Part shown: one piece after another, positions 1 through 8,751 of the stretch | How positions within the stretch are numbered: the first letter of the stretch is position 1 | Layout of the letters: every line of letters begins with the position of its first letter | From: CAVPMN01 sp963706425 | GTDB taxonomy: Bacteria > Actinomycetota > Acidimicrobiia > Acidimicrobiales > Acidimicrobilacustridaceae | Assembly: GCA_963706425.1 (NCBI GenBank) | Contig: CAVPMN010000020.1 | Location: forward strand, 1,240,001 to 1,304,000 | Length of the DNA: 64,000 bases | Direction of reading: 5' to 3' | Made by a program: the position numbers and the translations under genes | The notes under the pieces: model-generated | The model's input: only the letters and a program-made list of their open reading frames with translations | The model's database searches: none | What the model was told of the DNA's origin: nothing

Positions 1-229
1 AGAGCGCGCCGGTGATGTCGGCCGCACCGGCCAGCACGTAGAGCGCGGCCACGGTGATGGGCGCGATGTTCGAGAAGCCCGAGAACGCCTGCGAGGCGTC
101 GACCACACCGAACAGGTAGAGCACGATGACCCCACAGCCCATCGCCACCGACGGTGGGACGCGCTCGGTCGCCAGCACCACCATCAGCACCACGATCACG
201 CCGAGCGTGAACCACGCGTCAGCGCCCAC
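1..229 (-). CDS. SLC13/DASS-like permease, N-terminal fragment
   Basis: Only the first ~76 codons lie in the window; the gene runs off the left edge. Reading leftward from a GTG at 229, the translation gives a very hydrophobic helix (LGVIVVLMVVLA), then TERVPPSVAMG, a second hydrophobic segment and SGFSNIAPITVAALYVLAGA. This is the usual N-terminus of SLC13-type sodium/anion symporters (the GFSN.A...VAAL pattern). A stop codon lies in frame just upstream, so the start cannot be much earlier. Family membership rests on pattern memory over a short fragment; ArsB/NhaD-like relatives are an alternative. Confidence 0.55.
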   Translation of the reverse strand, partial: MGADAWFTLGVIVVLMVVLATERVPPSVAMGCGVIVLYLFGVVDASQAFSGFSNIAPITVAALYVLAGAADITGAL

Positions 230-281
230 GAGGTCTGCCCCACCCGCGCTTCCCTACCAAGACGGTAGAGAATAGACGGAA

Positions 282-1478
282 TCAGTCGAGCTCGGTGCCG
301 ACGATGCCCACGAAGCTGACCATCTCGCCGGGATAGCCGCCCAGGTTGTGGGTGAGGGCCAGGTGCCGATCGGCCACGGTGTCGATCTGGCGCTCGTCGG
401 GAGCCTCGCTCCGGAGCTGCAGCCACGCCTCGAACATCATGCGCAGTCCCGACGCGCCGACCGGGTGGCCGAAGCTCTTGAGCCCACCGTCGGGGTTGAT
501 CGGGAGCTCGCCGTGCAGGTCGAACGTGCCCGCGAGGATCTCCTTCCAGGCGGTGCCCCGTTCGGCGAAGCCGAGATCTTCCATCAACACCAGCTCGGTG
601 GGCGTGAAGCAGTCGTGCACTTCGGCCATGGCGAGCTGATGACGGGGGTCGGTGATGCCTGCCTGCGCGTAGGCGTCTTCGGCGCAGCGCACGATCTCGG
701 GGAAGGTGGTGTAGTCGTAGTCGGGGTCGAGCAGGCCGCTGCCGTTGCCGGCCACGAACGACAGCGCCTTGATGTAGAGCGGGTTGTCGCAGTAGCGAGG
801 CGCATCCTCGGCTCGCACCACGATCGCGGCGGCCGACCCGTCGGCCACACCGGCGCAGTCGAACACGCTGAGCAGGCCGGCCACCGGCGGCATGGCGCAG
901 ATCTGCTCCGTGCTGACCTCGCGGCGGAACTGCGCACGCGGGTTGCGGGCGCCGTTGTAGTGGTTCTTCGACGCGATGCGGGCCAAGACCTCACGCAGCT
1001 GGCCGATGTCGACGCCGTACTTGTCGGCGTAGGCGGGCGCGACCATCGAGAACATGGCGGCCGCGGTGAGCGTGCGTTGCGTGCCGTCGCTCGGGATCGG
1101 GAACGCGTTGAGGCCCTGGTAGCCGGAGTCCTTCACCTTCTCGACGCCCACCGCCATGGCCATGTCGTAGGCACCGCTGGCCACGGCGTAGGCCGCCTGG
1201 CGCAACGCCTCCGAGCCCGTGGCGCAGTAGTTCTCGACCCGGGTGACCGGCTTGCCGTCGAGCTGTAGCGGTCGGGCCAGGGTGATGCCGCTCATGCCCG
1301 ACTGGGCGGTGCCGAGCCAGTAGGCGTCGACCGTGTCCTTGTCGACCCCGGCCGAGGCGAACGCCTGGCCCGTCGCGTCGAGCAACAGGTCGTCGGTGCT
1401 CTCGGTGAAGGCCTCGGTGAACGGGGTGCACCCCATGCCGATGATGGCGACCTGGTCCTTGATGCCGTGCGATCCCAT
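282..1478 (-). CDS. Thiolase family protein (SCP2/acetyl-CoA acetyltransferase type)
   Basis: A 398-residue thiolase-fold protein, the usual length. It opens MGSHGIKDQVAIIGMG and carries a nucleophile-type motif ENYCATGSEA near residue 90, so the active-site cysteine is present. The C-terminal catalytic block reads GGLKSFGHPVGASGLRM. Such proteins cleave or form 3-oxoacyl-CoA bonds and in actinobacteria often work with a DUF35 OB-fold partner. Here the partner domain sits in the gene immediately upstream, whose stop is 2 bases from this ATG, so the two are co-transcribed leftward. Substrate unknown; side-chain or branched acyl-CoA degradation is inferred from context. Confidence 0.88.
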   Translation of the reverse strand: MGSHGIKDQVAIIGMGCTPFTEAFTESTDDLLLDATGQAFASAGVDKDTVDAYWLGTAQSGMSGITLARPLQLDGKPVTRVENYCATGSEALRQAAYAVASGAYDMAMAVGVEKVKDSGYQGLNAFPIPSDGTQRTLTAAAMFSMVAPAYADKYGVDIGQLREVLARIASKNHYNGARNPRAQFRREVSTEQICAMPPVAGLLSVFDCAGVADGSAAAIVVRAEDAPRYCDNPLYIKALSFVAGNGSGLLDPDYDYTTFPEIVRCAEDAYAQAGITDPRHQLAMAEVHDCFTPTELVLMEDLGFAERGTAWKEILAGTFDLHGELPINPDGGLKSFGHPVGASGLRMMFEAWLQLRSEAPDERQIDTVADRHLALTHNLGGYPGEMVSFVGIVGTELD

Positions 1479-1480
1479 GG

Positions 1481-2945
1481 TCAGCTCTGGTCCTCTCCGA
1501 GGGCGGGCCCGGCGCCCCGCACCGGGCGACCCTTCCAGAAGTAGTTGTGGATGCCGTCGGCGGTGTTGAGTCGGCGGAAGGTCATCTCGACGCGACCACC
1601 GATGCTCACCTCGTCCTCGTCGATGTCGGTGAGCTCGATCGGCACCCGACCACCGACCCCTGGCGGATCGAAGTCGACCACCGCGAACACCACGGGCGGG
1701 CTGGGTGAGTAGGCCATGCGATCGATCGTGAAGGTGACGATGGTGCCTTCCGCGTCGGCCATCGGCAGCGGCTCCATGTCGTCGAGCGCGCCGCCGACCA
1801 TCGACACACGCGAAGGCGGCAGGTGCACCGCCCCCGACGCCCGGTCGCGCGAACCGACGAAGCCGTACTTCCACCCTTCGGCCCGGGCGGCCGCCGAGGC
1901 CGACACCCGCGCCGGCTCGGGCCGCCGGGGCGGCTCGACGGTGAGCATGCCCCGCCACGCGAGGAACTTGGCGTATGGCAGGCCGGCGCCGTTGCCGACC
2001 TGCCCCGCCACCGTGCGGACCGGGCGTCGCGCCATGAGCGCGCCGGTGGTCCGGAACACGAGCACATCGGCACCGTCGGCGAGCGACACCACGGCGACGA
2101 CCTGGTCTGGCTGACGCGTCTTCGAGCGCGGCCGCCAACAGCAAGGAGGGGTGGGCGGTGCCCGTGTTGCCGACGACGTCGGTGAGATCGGGCACGATCG
2201 CCTCGTTCGCCACCCCGAGCTTGCGGGTGAGCGACTTCACGGCCCGGCCGTGCAGCCCGGTGACCACCACGTGGTCGACCTGCTCGGCGGTGAGGCCGGC
2301 GGCCTTCAGCGCGCCGTTCCACGCCTGCTCGCCGAGCGGCACGTACTGCAGCTCGCCGAACTTCTCCTCCCACTGCTTCGAGCGGTTGTCGCCGGGTGTG
2401 CGCCACCGGTCGATGAACTCGGCCGTCGCGCTGGCGCCGCCCAGGTACTCGGCGAGCACCGTGTGCTCGTCGCCTTCACCGACCAACATCGCCGCGGCGC
2501 CGTCGCCACCTGCCGCTTCGTCGGCACTTCCCGGCAGGCCGGTGCGGATGTCGGCGGCCACGACGAGGGTGTTGCCGTTGCCCTCGAGCGCACCGCGCAG
2601 TGCCGCGACGCCTGATCGCACCGCGCCGCCGGTGTCGGCGGCCATGACGTCGGCGTCGAGGCGCAGGGCGGCGTGCACCGCGGTGGCGTTGGTCTTGTCG
2701 AGGTAGGCGGGCGTGACCGTGGCGAACCAGAGGGTCGACGGGGAGGCGCCCGCCGGCAGATCGCGCAGTGTGAGATCGCGCAGGGCGATGCGGGCGGCCT
2801 CGACGGCCATCGTGGTGGTGTCCTCGTCGTACGACGCCACCGAGCGGGTGCCCTTGCCGCCGCCCGTGCCGAGGAACGCCTTGATGGCGCTGCGATCGAG
2901 TCGGCGATGGGGCAGGTAGGCGCCGAAGCTGGTGATGCCGCGCAT
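1481..2945 (-). CDS. HMG-CoA synthase-like ketosynthase fused to DUF35 OB-fold domain (frameshift ~2115)
   Basis: Residues 1 to ~275 resemble HMG-CoA synthase/KAS III (MRGITSFGAYLPHRRLD start, DVVGNTGTAHPSLLLAAAL near the end). The remaining ~200 residues form a DUF35-type OB-fold (GTIVTFTIDRMAYSPSPPVVFAVVDF). A one-base shift near 2115 separates the halves; the protein continues cleanly in the second frame through QPDQVVAVVSLADGADV. Where HMG-CoA synthase has its catalytic Cys (ACYGG), this protein has AADTGG (residues 102-107), and the zinc-ribbon cysteines expected before the OB-fold are replaced (GSRDRASG). It may therefore be a structural or substrate-binding partner of the downstream thiolase rather than a condensing enzyme; that is inference. 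Confidence 0.8.
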
Positions 2946-2967
2946 GGCGGGCAGTGTACGCGTGGAT

Positions 2968-2982
2968 CTGACGCCCCGTCAG
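2968..2982. promoter_or_regulatory. Palindromic operator-like site, CTGACG-N3-CGTCAG
   Basis: Perfect inverted repeat CTGACG CCC CGTCAG in the 68-bp gap between the leftward ketosynthase-DUF35 gene and the rightward CoA-transferase gene. The same half-sites with the same 3-base spacer recur at 7474-7488 in front of the acyl-CoA dehydrogenase operon. Dyads of this kind are typical of TetR-family regulators; the cognate regulator is not identified. Confidence 0.6.
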
Positions 2983-3013
2983 GCCTGCACAGGCTCACCG
3001 GTACGATGGCGCC

Positions 3014-4258
3014 ATGCAGCTCGGAGACATCGCCAACGAAGCCGCCCTGCCCAACGGCAAACCGCTCGACGGGGTGCGGGTGCTCGCCGCCGAGCAGATG
3101 CAGGCGTTGCCCTTCGCCACCCAGCTCCTGGCTCGCCTCGGCGCCGAGGTGGTGAAGGTCGAGCATCCGGTGCACGGCGAGTCGGGGCGTGGGTCGAGCC
3201 CGGCCATGATCGATCCCGACGGCCGATCGGTCGGCGCCACCTACCTGCGCAACAACCTCGACAAGCGCAGCATCGGCCTCGACCTGAAGTCGGAACAGGG
3301 CCGCGAGCTGTTCTTGTCGCTCGTGCCCCGCTTCGACGTGATCGCCGAGAACTTCAAGCCCGGCACGATGGACCGCATGGGCCTCGGCTACGACGACGTG
3401 GCCGCGGTGCACCCGGGTGCGATCTACCTGTCGATCTCCGGGTTCGGCAACACCGTCGAGACGCCCTACCGCTCGTGGCCCGCCTATGCCGCCATCGTCG
3501 AGGCCATGTCGGGCATCTACGAGTACCGCAGCGGGCCCGATCGCCCGCCCACCACCATCCCGGTGGGCGCGTTGGGCGACATCAGCTCGGGCATGTTCGG
3601 CGTCATCGGCGTGCTCGCCGCGTTGCGCCATCGCGACCGCACCGGCGTCGGGCAATACGTCGACATCGCCATGTACGACGCCATGTTGTCGATGACCGAC
3701 ATCGTCACCAACTTCTGGTCGATGGGTGTGCGCCCCGACGTGCAGGTACCCGTCGTGTGCGAGGGCTTCCGGGCCAAGGACGGCTACGTCGTCACCCAGA
3801 TCGTGCGCGAGGCGCAGTTCGAGAAGCTCGCCGAGCTGATCGGTCACCCCGAGTGGAAGGACGATCCCCGCTTCGCCACCCGCGACGGCTGGATGCCCAA
3901 CCTCGAGTCGGTGATCCGCCCGGCGGTCGAGCAGTGGCTCTCGACCCGCACCAAGCTCGAGGCGTGCGAGGAGCTCACCGCGGCGGGCATCGTCGCCGGG
4001 CCGAGCAACAGCGCGGCCGACGTCATCGCCGACCCGCACGTGGCCGCCCGCAACATGCTGGTCGAGATGCCCCGCACCGACGGGGTCGACGAGCCGATCC
4101 TGGTGCCGGGCAACCCGGTGAAGATGTCGGCCGTGGCCGAGGGCCCCGAGACCCGCGTGCCGTGGGTGGGCGAGCACACCGCGGAGGTGCTGGCCTCGGA
4201 GCTGGGCCTGGCCGACGACGAGCTGTCGTCGCTGCGAGCGGCCGGCGTGATCAGCTGA
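3014..4258 (+). CDS. CaiB/BaiF family (class III) CoA-transferase
   Basis: A 414-residue intact formyl-CoA transferase-family protein. It transfers CoA between a CoA thioester and a free acid through an aspartyl anhydride. The N-terminal block QLLARLGAEVVKVEHP and the block NFKPGTMDRMGLGYDDV are family hallmarks. The likely catalytic Asp is D222 in QYVDIAMYDAM, by alignment with Asp169 of oxalate formyl-CoA transferase. Divergent from the ketosynthase/thiolase pair across a palindrome shared with the 7.5-kb operon. Probable role: CoA activation of an acid substrate of this catabolic region; actual substrate unknown. Confidence 0.88.
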   Translation: MQLGDIANEAALPNGKPLDGVRVLAAEQMQALPFATQLLARLGAEVVKVEHPVHGESGRGSSPAMIDPDGRSVGATYLRNNLDKRSIGLDLKSEQGRELFLSLVPRFDVIAENFKPGTMDRMGLGYDDVAAVHPGAIYLSISGFGNTVETPYRSWPAYAAIVEAMSGIYEYRSGPDRPPTTIPVGALGDISSGMFGVIGVLAALRHRDRTGVGQYVDIAMYDAMLSMTDIVTNFWSMGVRPDVQVPVVCEGFRAKDGYVVTQIVREAQFEKLAELIGHPEWKDDPRFATRDGWMPNLESVIRPAVEQWLSTRTKLEACEELTAAGIVAGPSNSAADVIADPHVAARNMLVEMPRTDGVDEPILVPGNPVKMSAVAEGPETRVPWVGEHTAEVLASELGLADDELSSLRAAGVIS

Positions 4259-4272
4259 GAATCCCCGACGAC

Positions 4273-4309
4273 GCCAGACTTTCTTTTCGGCCTCGGGTTG
4301 GCGTCTGGC
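4273..4309 (+). terminator. Stem-loop after CoA-transferase gene
   Basis: Inverted repeat GCCAGAC / GTCTGGC with a 23-base T-rich loop, starting 15 bases after the CoA-transferase stop and before the riboswitch. A plausible transcription end for the upstream gene, but there is no clear U-tract after the stem. Confidence 0.35.
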
Positions 4310-4329
4310 CGCGGATCGTCCAGACTGAG

Positions 4330-4436
4330 CGCCAGTGAGGGGAGTACCCCACCCTCGGCTGGTCGTCATCACGGTGCTCGCGTAGTGGAGCACCCGGCCA
4401 CGTCGGCTCGTACTCGAGCGGGGGAGACCTCCGGTC
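4330..4436 (+). promoter_or_regulatory. yybP-ykoY (manganese) riboswitch candidate
   Basis: The leader 30-130 bases before the ATPase ATG holds the conserved elements of the yybP-ykoY class in order. AGGGGAGTA lies at 4338-4346 (5' loop), followed by a GTCGTCA segment at 4362-4368. A hairpin closed by GTGCTC and GAGCAC leads into CCGGCC. A final GGAGACCTCC block at 4423-4432 can pair AGG/CCT with the start to close P1. The class binds Mn2+ and in Lactococcus controls the P-type ATPase YoaB, the same context as here. Recognised from remembered consensus, not from a covariance search. Confidence 0.72.
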
Positions 4437-4463
4437 CAGACCTACCATCCGACCGGAGCTCTC

Positions 4464-7068
4464 ATGACCGTCACTTCGCCCGACCAGCCTGCGACCGAGC
4501 CGTGGTACGAGCTCGATGCCGCCGAGGCCGCTCGACGTCTCGACGTCGATCCGGCGATCGGCCTGACCGACGACGAGACCGACCGCCGCCGGGACGAGTG
4601 GGGCTTCAACCGGCTCGACGAACCCACCCCGCGCCCGAAGTGGCTGCGGTTCGTCGACCAGTTCCGCAGCGGCATCGTCTACGTGCTGATCGGTGCTGCG
4701 GTGCTCGCCGGCCTGGTCGGCGACCTCAAGGATCCCATCGTCATCGCGGTGGTGCTCATCCTCAACGCCGTGCTCGGCTACGTGCAGGAGGCCAAGGCCG
4801 ACACCGCGATGGCTGCGCTCAAGCGCATGCTCGTCACCCGGGTGCGCGTCCGACGCAACGGCGGCGTGCACGAGGTCGACGCCGACGACCTCGTGCCCGG
4901 GCGACATCGTGCTGCTCGAGGCCGGCGACCGCGTTCCCGCCGACGGGCGGCTGCTCGTCGCGGTCAACACGTCGGTCGACGAGTCGGCCCTCACCGGCGA
5001 GTCGGCCCCAGTCGACAAGCAGGTCGAGCCGCTCGAAGCCGGCGACCGGCCGCTCGGCGATCGCACCAATCTCGCCTACATGAACACCACGGTCGTACGC
5101 GGCCGAGCCGAGCTGCTGGTCACCGAGACCGGCATGCACACCGAGATGGGCCAGATCGCCGACCTGCTCGGCCGGGCCGAGGAAGACCTCACTCCCCTGC
5201 AGAAGCAGCTCAAGCAGCTCGGCACCCGCTTGGTGCTCATCGCCATCGCCGCCGTCTCGGCGGTGTTCGCCGTGCAACTCGTGCAGGGCGAGACCTTCGG
5301 CGACGCGGCCCTCGGCGCGGTCGCGCTTGCGGTGGCCGCCATCCCCGAAGGCCTGCCCGCGGTGGTCACCGTCACCCTCGCCGTCGGCGTCAGCCAGATG
5401 GCCAAGCGGGGCGCCATCGTCAAGAAGCTCCACTCGGTCGAGACGCTCGGGTCGACCACGGTGATCTGCTCCGACAAGACCGGCACGCTCACCCTCAACC
5501 GCATGACCGTGCGCGACATCGTGTCGTCCGATGACCATCAGGCCCTCACGGTGGGTGTGCTCTGCAACGACGGCACGATCCGCGACGGCACGCTCATCGG
5601 CGACCCCACCGAGGGGGCGCTGCTCTTCGCGGCCATCGACGCCGGTCTCGATCTCGACGAGCTCAACCGGCGCCAGCCGCGCCTCGCCGAGGTGCCGTTC
5701 GACTCGGCGGCCAAGTACATGGCCACCCTGCACCGGATGGACGGGCGCGACGATTTGCTGCTCGCCGTCAAGGGCGCGCCCGATGTGGTGATCGAGCGCT
5801 GCGGGATGTCGTCGGACGAGCGCCAGCAGGTCGAGGACGACAACGACCGCCTGGCGGCGGAGGGCCTGAGGGTGCTGGCCGTGGCCACCAGGATCGTGCC
5901 GGCCGACACGCCGGTGAACGCCGACGGCACCCTGCCCGGCGCCGACGAGCTCATCGCCGACCTCGAGCTCGTCGGGTTGTTCGGCATCGTCGACCCACCC
6001 CGCGACGAGGCCAAGCAGGCCATCGCCCTGTGCCGCCGGGCGGGCGTGGCGGTGAAGATGATCACCGGCGACCACGCCTCGACCGCAGGGGCCATCGCCG
6101 GCGAGCTCGGCATCGAGGGCCGCGTCGTCACCGGCGCCCAGCTGTCGGCGATGAGCGACACCGAGCTCGAGGAGCAGATCGACGACATCGGGGTGTGTGC
6201 CCGGGTGTCGCCCGAGCACAAGGTGCGGGTGGTGCGAGCACTGAAGGCCCGGGGCCACGTGGTGGCGATGACCGGCGACGGCGTGAATGACGCGGCCGCC
6301 CTGCGCACGGCCGACATCGGCGTGGCCATGGGCATCACCGGCACCGAGGTCACCAAGGACGCCGGCGACATGGTGCTCACCGACGACAACTTCGCCACCA
6401 TCGTCGGGGCCGTCGAGCGGGGCCGGGCCATCTACGACAACGTCGTGAAGTTCGTCCGCTTCCAGCTCTCGACCAACCTCGGCGCCATCGCGACGATCCT
6501 GGCGGCCAGCCTGCTCGGCCTGCCCGTGCTGTTCACGCCCATCCAGGTGCTGTGGGTGAACCTCATCGCCGACGGGCCGCCGGCCATGACGCTCGGCATC
6601 GATCCCCCGTCGAAGGGCGTCATGGACCGCCCGCCCCGGCCGACCGATGCCGCCATCCTCGACGGGCCGCGGGTGGCCCATCTGCTGTTCTTCGCCGCCG
6701 TGATGGCCGCCGGCACCATCGGCCTCTACTACGCGGCCGAGCCCCGCTGGGGCGAGCCGGTGGCCCTCACCATGACGTTCACCACGTTCGTGCTGTTCCA
6801 GATGTTCAACGTCTTCAACGCTCGACGTCCCCACGGCTCGGTGTTCAGCCGCTACAGCTTCACCAACGGCCGGCTCTGGATCGCAGTCGGCCTGGTGGTC
6901 GGTCTGCAGATGCTCGCCGTGAAGTGGGGCCCGATGCAGTCGATCTTCGACACCGAGACGCTCACGGTCACCCAATGGCTGGCCTGTGTGGCCGTCGCCT
7001 CCACCGTGCTGTTCGCCGAGGAGGCCCGAAAGCTCATCGCCCGACTACTACCGAGGAGAGACTCGTGA
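4464..7068 (+). CDS. P2-type cation-transporting ATPase, probable Mn2+/Ca2+ exporter (frameshift ~4900)
   Basis: About 867 residues once a one-base insertion near 4900 (cccgggcgac for cccggcgac) is allowed for. Features in order: N-terminal cation-ATPase domain, TGES actuator motif (~177-180), PEGLP in M4 (~294), phosphorylation motif DKTGT with Asp ~337, the TGD and GDGVND hinge motifs, and LWVNLIADGPPA in M6. This is the SERCA-like P2A pattern. A Mn-type riboswitch in the leader argues for manganese efflux, as for Lactococcus YoaB, rather than calcium alone. The stop overlaps the GTG of the zinc-ribbon gene, so the two are translated together. Confidence 0.88.
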
Positions 7069-7427
7069 ACTGCCCCACCGGTTGCTCGACCCAGCTCGTC
7101 ATGAGCGAGCGGCAAGGAATCGAGATCGACTACTGCCCCACGTGTCGTGGGGTCTGGCTCGACCGGGGCGAGCTCGACAAGATCATCGACCGCAGCCATG
7201 CCACCGCCCCCGCAGAAGCTGCTGCCCCCGCCCCGGCGGCTGCTCCCGCTCCCCCGCCACCACCACCCCCGCAGGGCTGGCACGAGCCACACGTCGACAC
7301 CCGCCGCTTCGGCTCGCCAGGCTCCCCGGCGCCCGGCTACTACCCCGGCTCGCCGCCTCCGGGCTACGGCGGCTACGGCAAGCGCAAGAAGAAGCGCGGC
7401 TTCCTCGACGACATCTTCGACTTCTGA
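7065..7427 (+). CDS. Zinc-ribbon (TFIIB-type) small protein
   Basis: A 120-residue protein starting at GTG 7065, overlapping the ATPase stop (GTGA) behind a GAGGAG ribosome site. N-terminal C..C/CPTC pattern: NCPTGCS and YCPTCRGVWLDRGELDKI match the bacterial zf-TFIIB family. A proline/alanine-rich linker and a glycine-tyrosine-rich segment follow, ending in a basic stretch (KRKKKRG) and FLDDIFDF. No catalytic domain. Coupling to the ATPase suggests a metal-related accessory or regulatory role, but that is inference. Confidence 0.8.
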   Translation: MNCPTGCSTQLVMSERQGIEIDYCPTCRGVWLDRGELDKIIDRSHATAPAEAAAPAPAAAPAPPPPPPPQGWHEPHVDTRRFGSPGSPAPGYYPGSPPPGYGGYGKRKKKRGFLDDIFDF

Positions 7428-7470
7428 CGCTCGCAGCTCCGCTGGACGGCCGAACCCGGCGCCCGTAACC

Positions 7471-7491
7471 TTTCTGACGCCTCGTCAGAAA
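7471..7491. promoter_or_regulatory. Palindromic operator-like site before ACAD operon
   Basis: Perfect inverted repeat with arms TTTCTGACG and CGTCAGAAA separated by CCT, 36 bases before the acyl-CoA dehydrogenase ATG. Its core CTGACG-N3-CGTCAG is identical in half-sites and spacing to the site at 2968-2982. The 9-bp arms make chance unlikely. A TetR-family fatty-acid or steroid regulator is the likely reader. Confidence 0.68.
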
Positions 7492-7526
7492 CGATCGGGC
7501 CGCCGCGGACCCAGGGGAGCCAACCG

Positions 7527-8746
7527 ATGGACTTCGAGTTCACACAGGAGCAGCAGGACTTCCTGGCCGAGGTCGAGCGCTTCCTCGACGACAACGACGA
7601 CCCCGATGTCTTCGATGTCACCCGCGAGAACATGGCCCAGATCGTCGACACGCCCAAGCGCCGGGCGTTCATGAAGAAGCTGGGCCACAAGGGCTGGCTC
7701 GGGCTCACCTGGCCCAAGGAGTACGGCGGCAGCGAGGGCGAAGGCGTCTACGAGTACCTCCTCAACGAGGCGCTCGCCGGGCGGGGCGGCCCGCAGATCG
7801 GCAAGGGCGTCGGCATCATCGGCAAGACGCTCATCGCGCAGGGCAGCGACTTCCTGAAGGAGACGTTCCTGCCCATGATCCTCGAGAACGACGTCGAGTT
7901 CGCGGTGGGCTACAGCGAGCCCAACGCCGGCTCCGACGCCGCCTCGATGAAGCTCAAGGCCGTGCGCCACGAGCAGGACGGCCAGACCGGCTGGCTGCTC
8001 AACGGCCAGAAGACGTGGACCACCTCGGCCCACTTCGCCGAGTGGTACTGGCTGGGCACCCGCACCGACCCCGACAACAAGCACCACGGCATCACCCTGA
8101 TGCTGGTGCCGCTCGATCACCCCAACGTCGAGATCCGCGGCATCTGGACGATGGGCGACGAGCGCACCAACGAGGTGTTCATCGACAACGTGTTCGTGCC
8201 CGACGACTACGTGGTCGGCGAGGTCAACAAGGGCTTCCAGTACATCAGCCAGGCGCTCGACCTCGAGCGCTTCACCATGTTCACCTTCTCGCCCATCAAG
8301 CAGCGCCTCGACCTGCTCACCGACTACGTGCGCACCGAGACCCGCGACGGCGAGCCGCTGAAGGACGACCCGATCGTGCGCGCCCAGCTGGCCCGGCTGC
8401 ACACCGACGCCGAGGTGGCCCGGGTGATGGGCCTCAAGGTGGTGGCCGAGTCGGTGAAGGGCGAGCACCAGACCAAGGAGACGGGCACGCCCGCTCCCCC
8501 GCCCACGGTCGAGTCGTCGGAGTACAAGCTCTTCGCCACCGAGTTCTCGAAGCGGCTGGCCACGCGTCGATGGACATCGGCGGCCCGGGCAGCCAGCTGC
8601 GCGTGCGCACCGAGACCGCGCCCATGAAGGGCCGGGCCGAGTCGACCTACCGCTACACCGTCATCGACACCATCGGCGGCGGATCGTCCGAGATCCAGAA
8701 GAACATCATCGCCCGCCGCGGCCTCGGGCTCCCGAAGAACTTCTGA
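7527..8746 (+). CDS. Acyl-CoA dehydrogenase, FadE type (frameshift ~8562)
   Basis: About 406 residues. Canonical ACAD layout: N-terminal helical domain, FAD/substrate block VGYSEPNAGSDAAS, then LNGQKTWTTSAHFA, a beta-domain ending VFVPDDYVVGE, and a C-terminal helical domain TIGGGSSEIQKNIIARRGLGLP. One base is missing near 8562, after FSKRLA, before ASMDIGGPGSQ. The position of the MCAD catalytic Glu (YEGTS) is Gly here, as in many actinobacterial FadEs that place the base elsewhere or work as heteromers. First gene of an operon with CoA-transferase, two MaoC proteins and a second ACAD; a heteromeric ACAD is plausible. Confidence 0.88.
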
Positions 8747-8751
8747 GCGTC

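Noticed and set aside
2306..4393. 695-codon minus-strand open frame across the CoA-transferase
   Set aside because: Low-complexity antisense shadow; its only sensible part is a frame of the ketosynthase gene.
4834..6975. 713-codon open frame on the minus strand opposite the ATPase
   Set aside because: His/Gly/Arg-rich antisense translation typical of GC-rich codon bias; the plus-strand ATPase motifs are complete.
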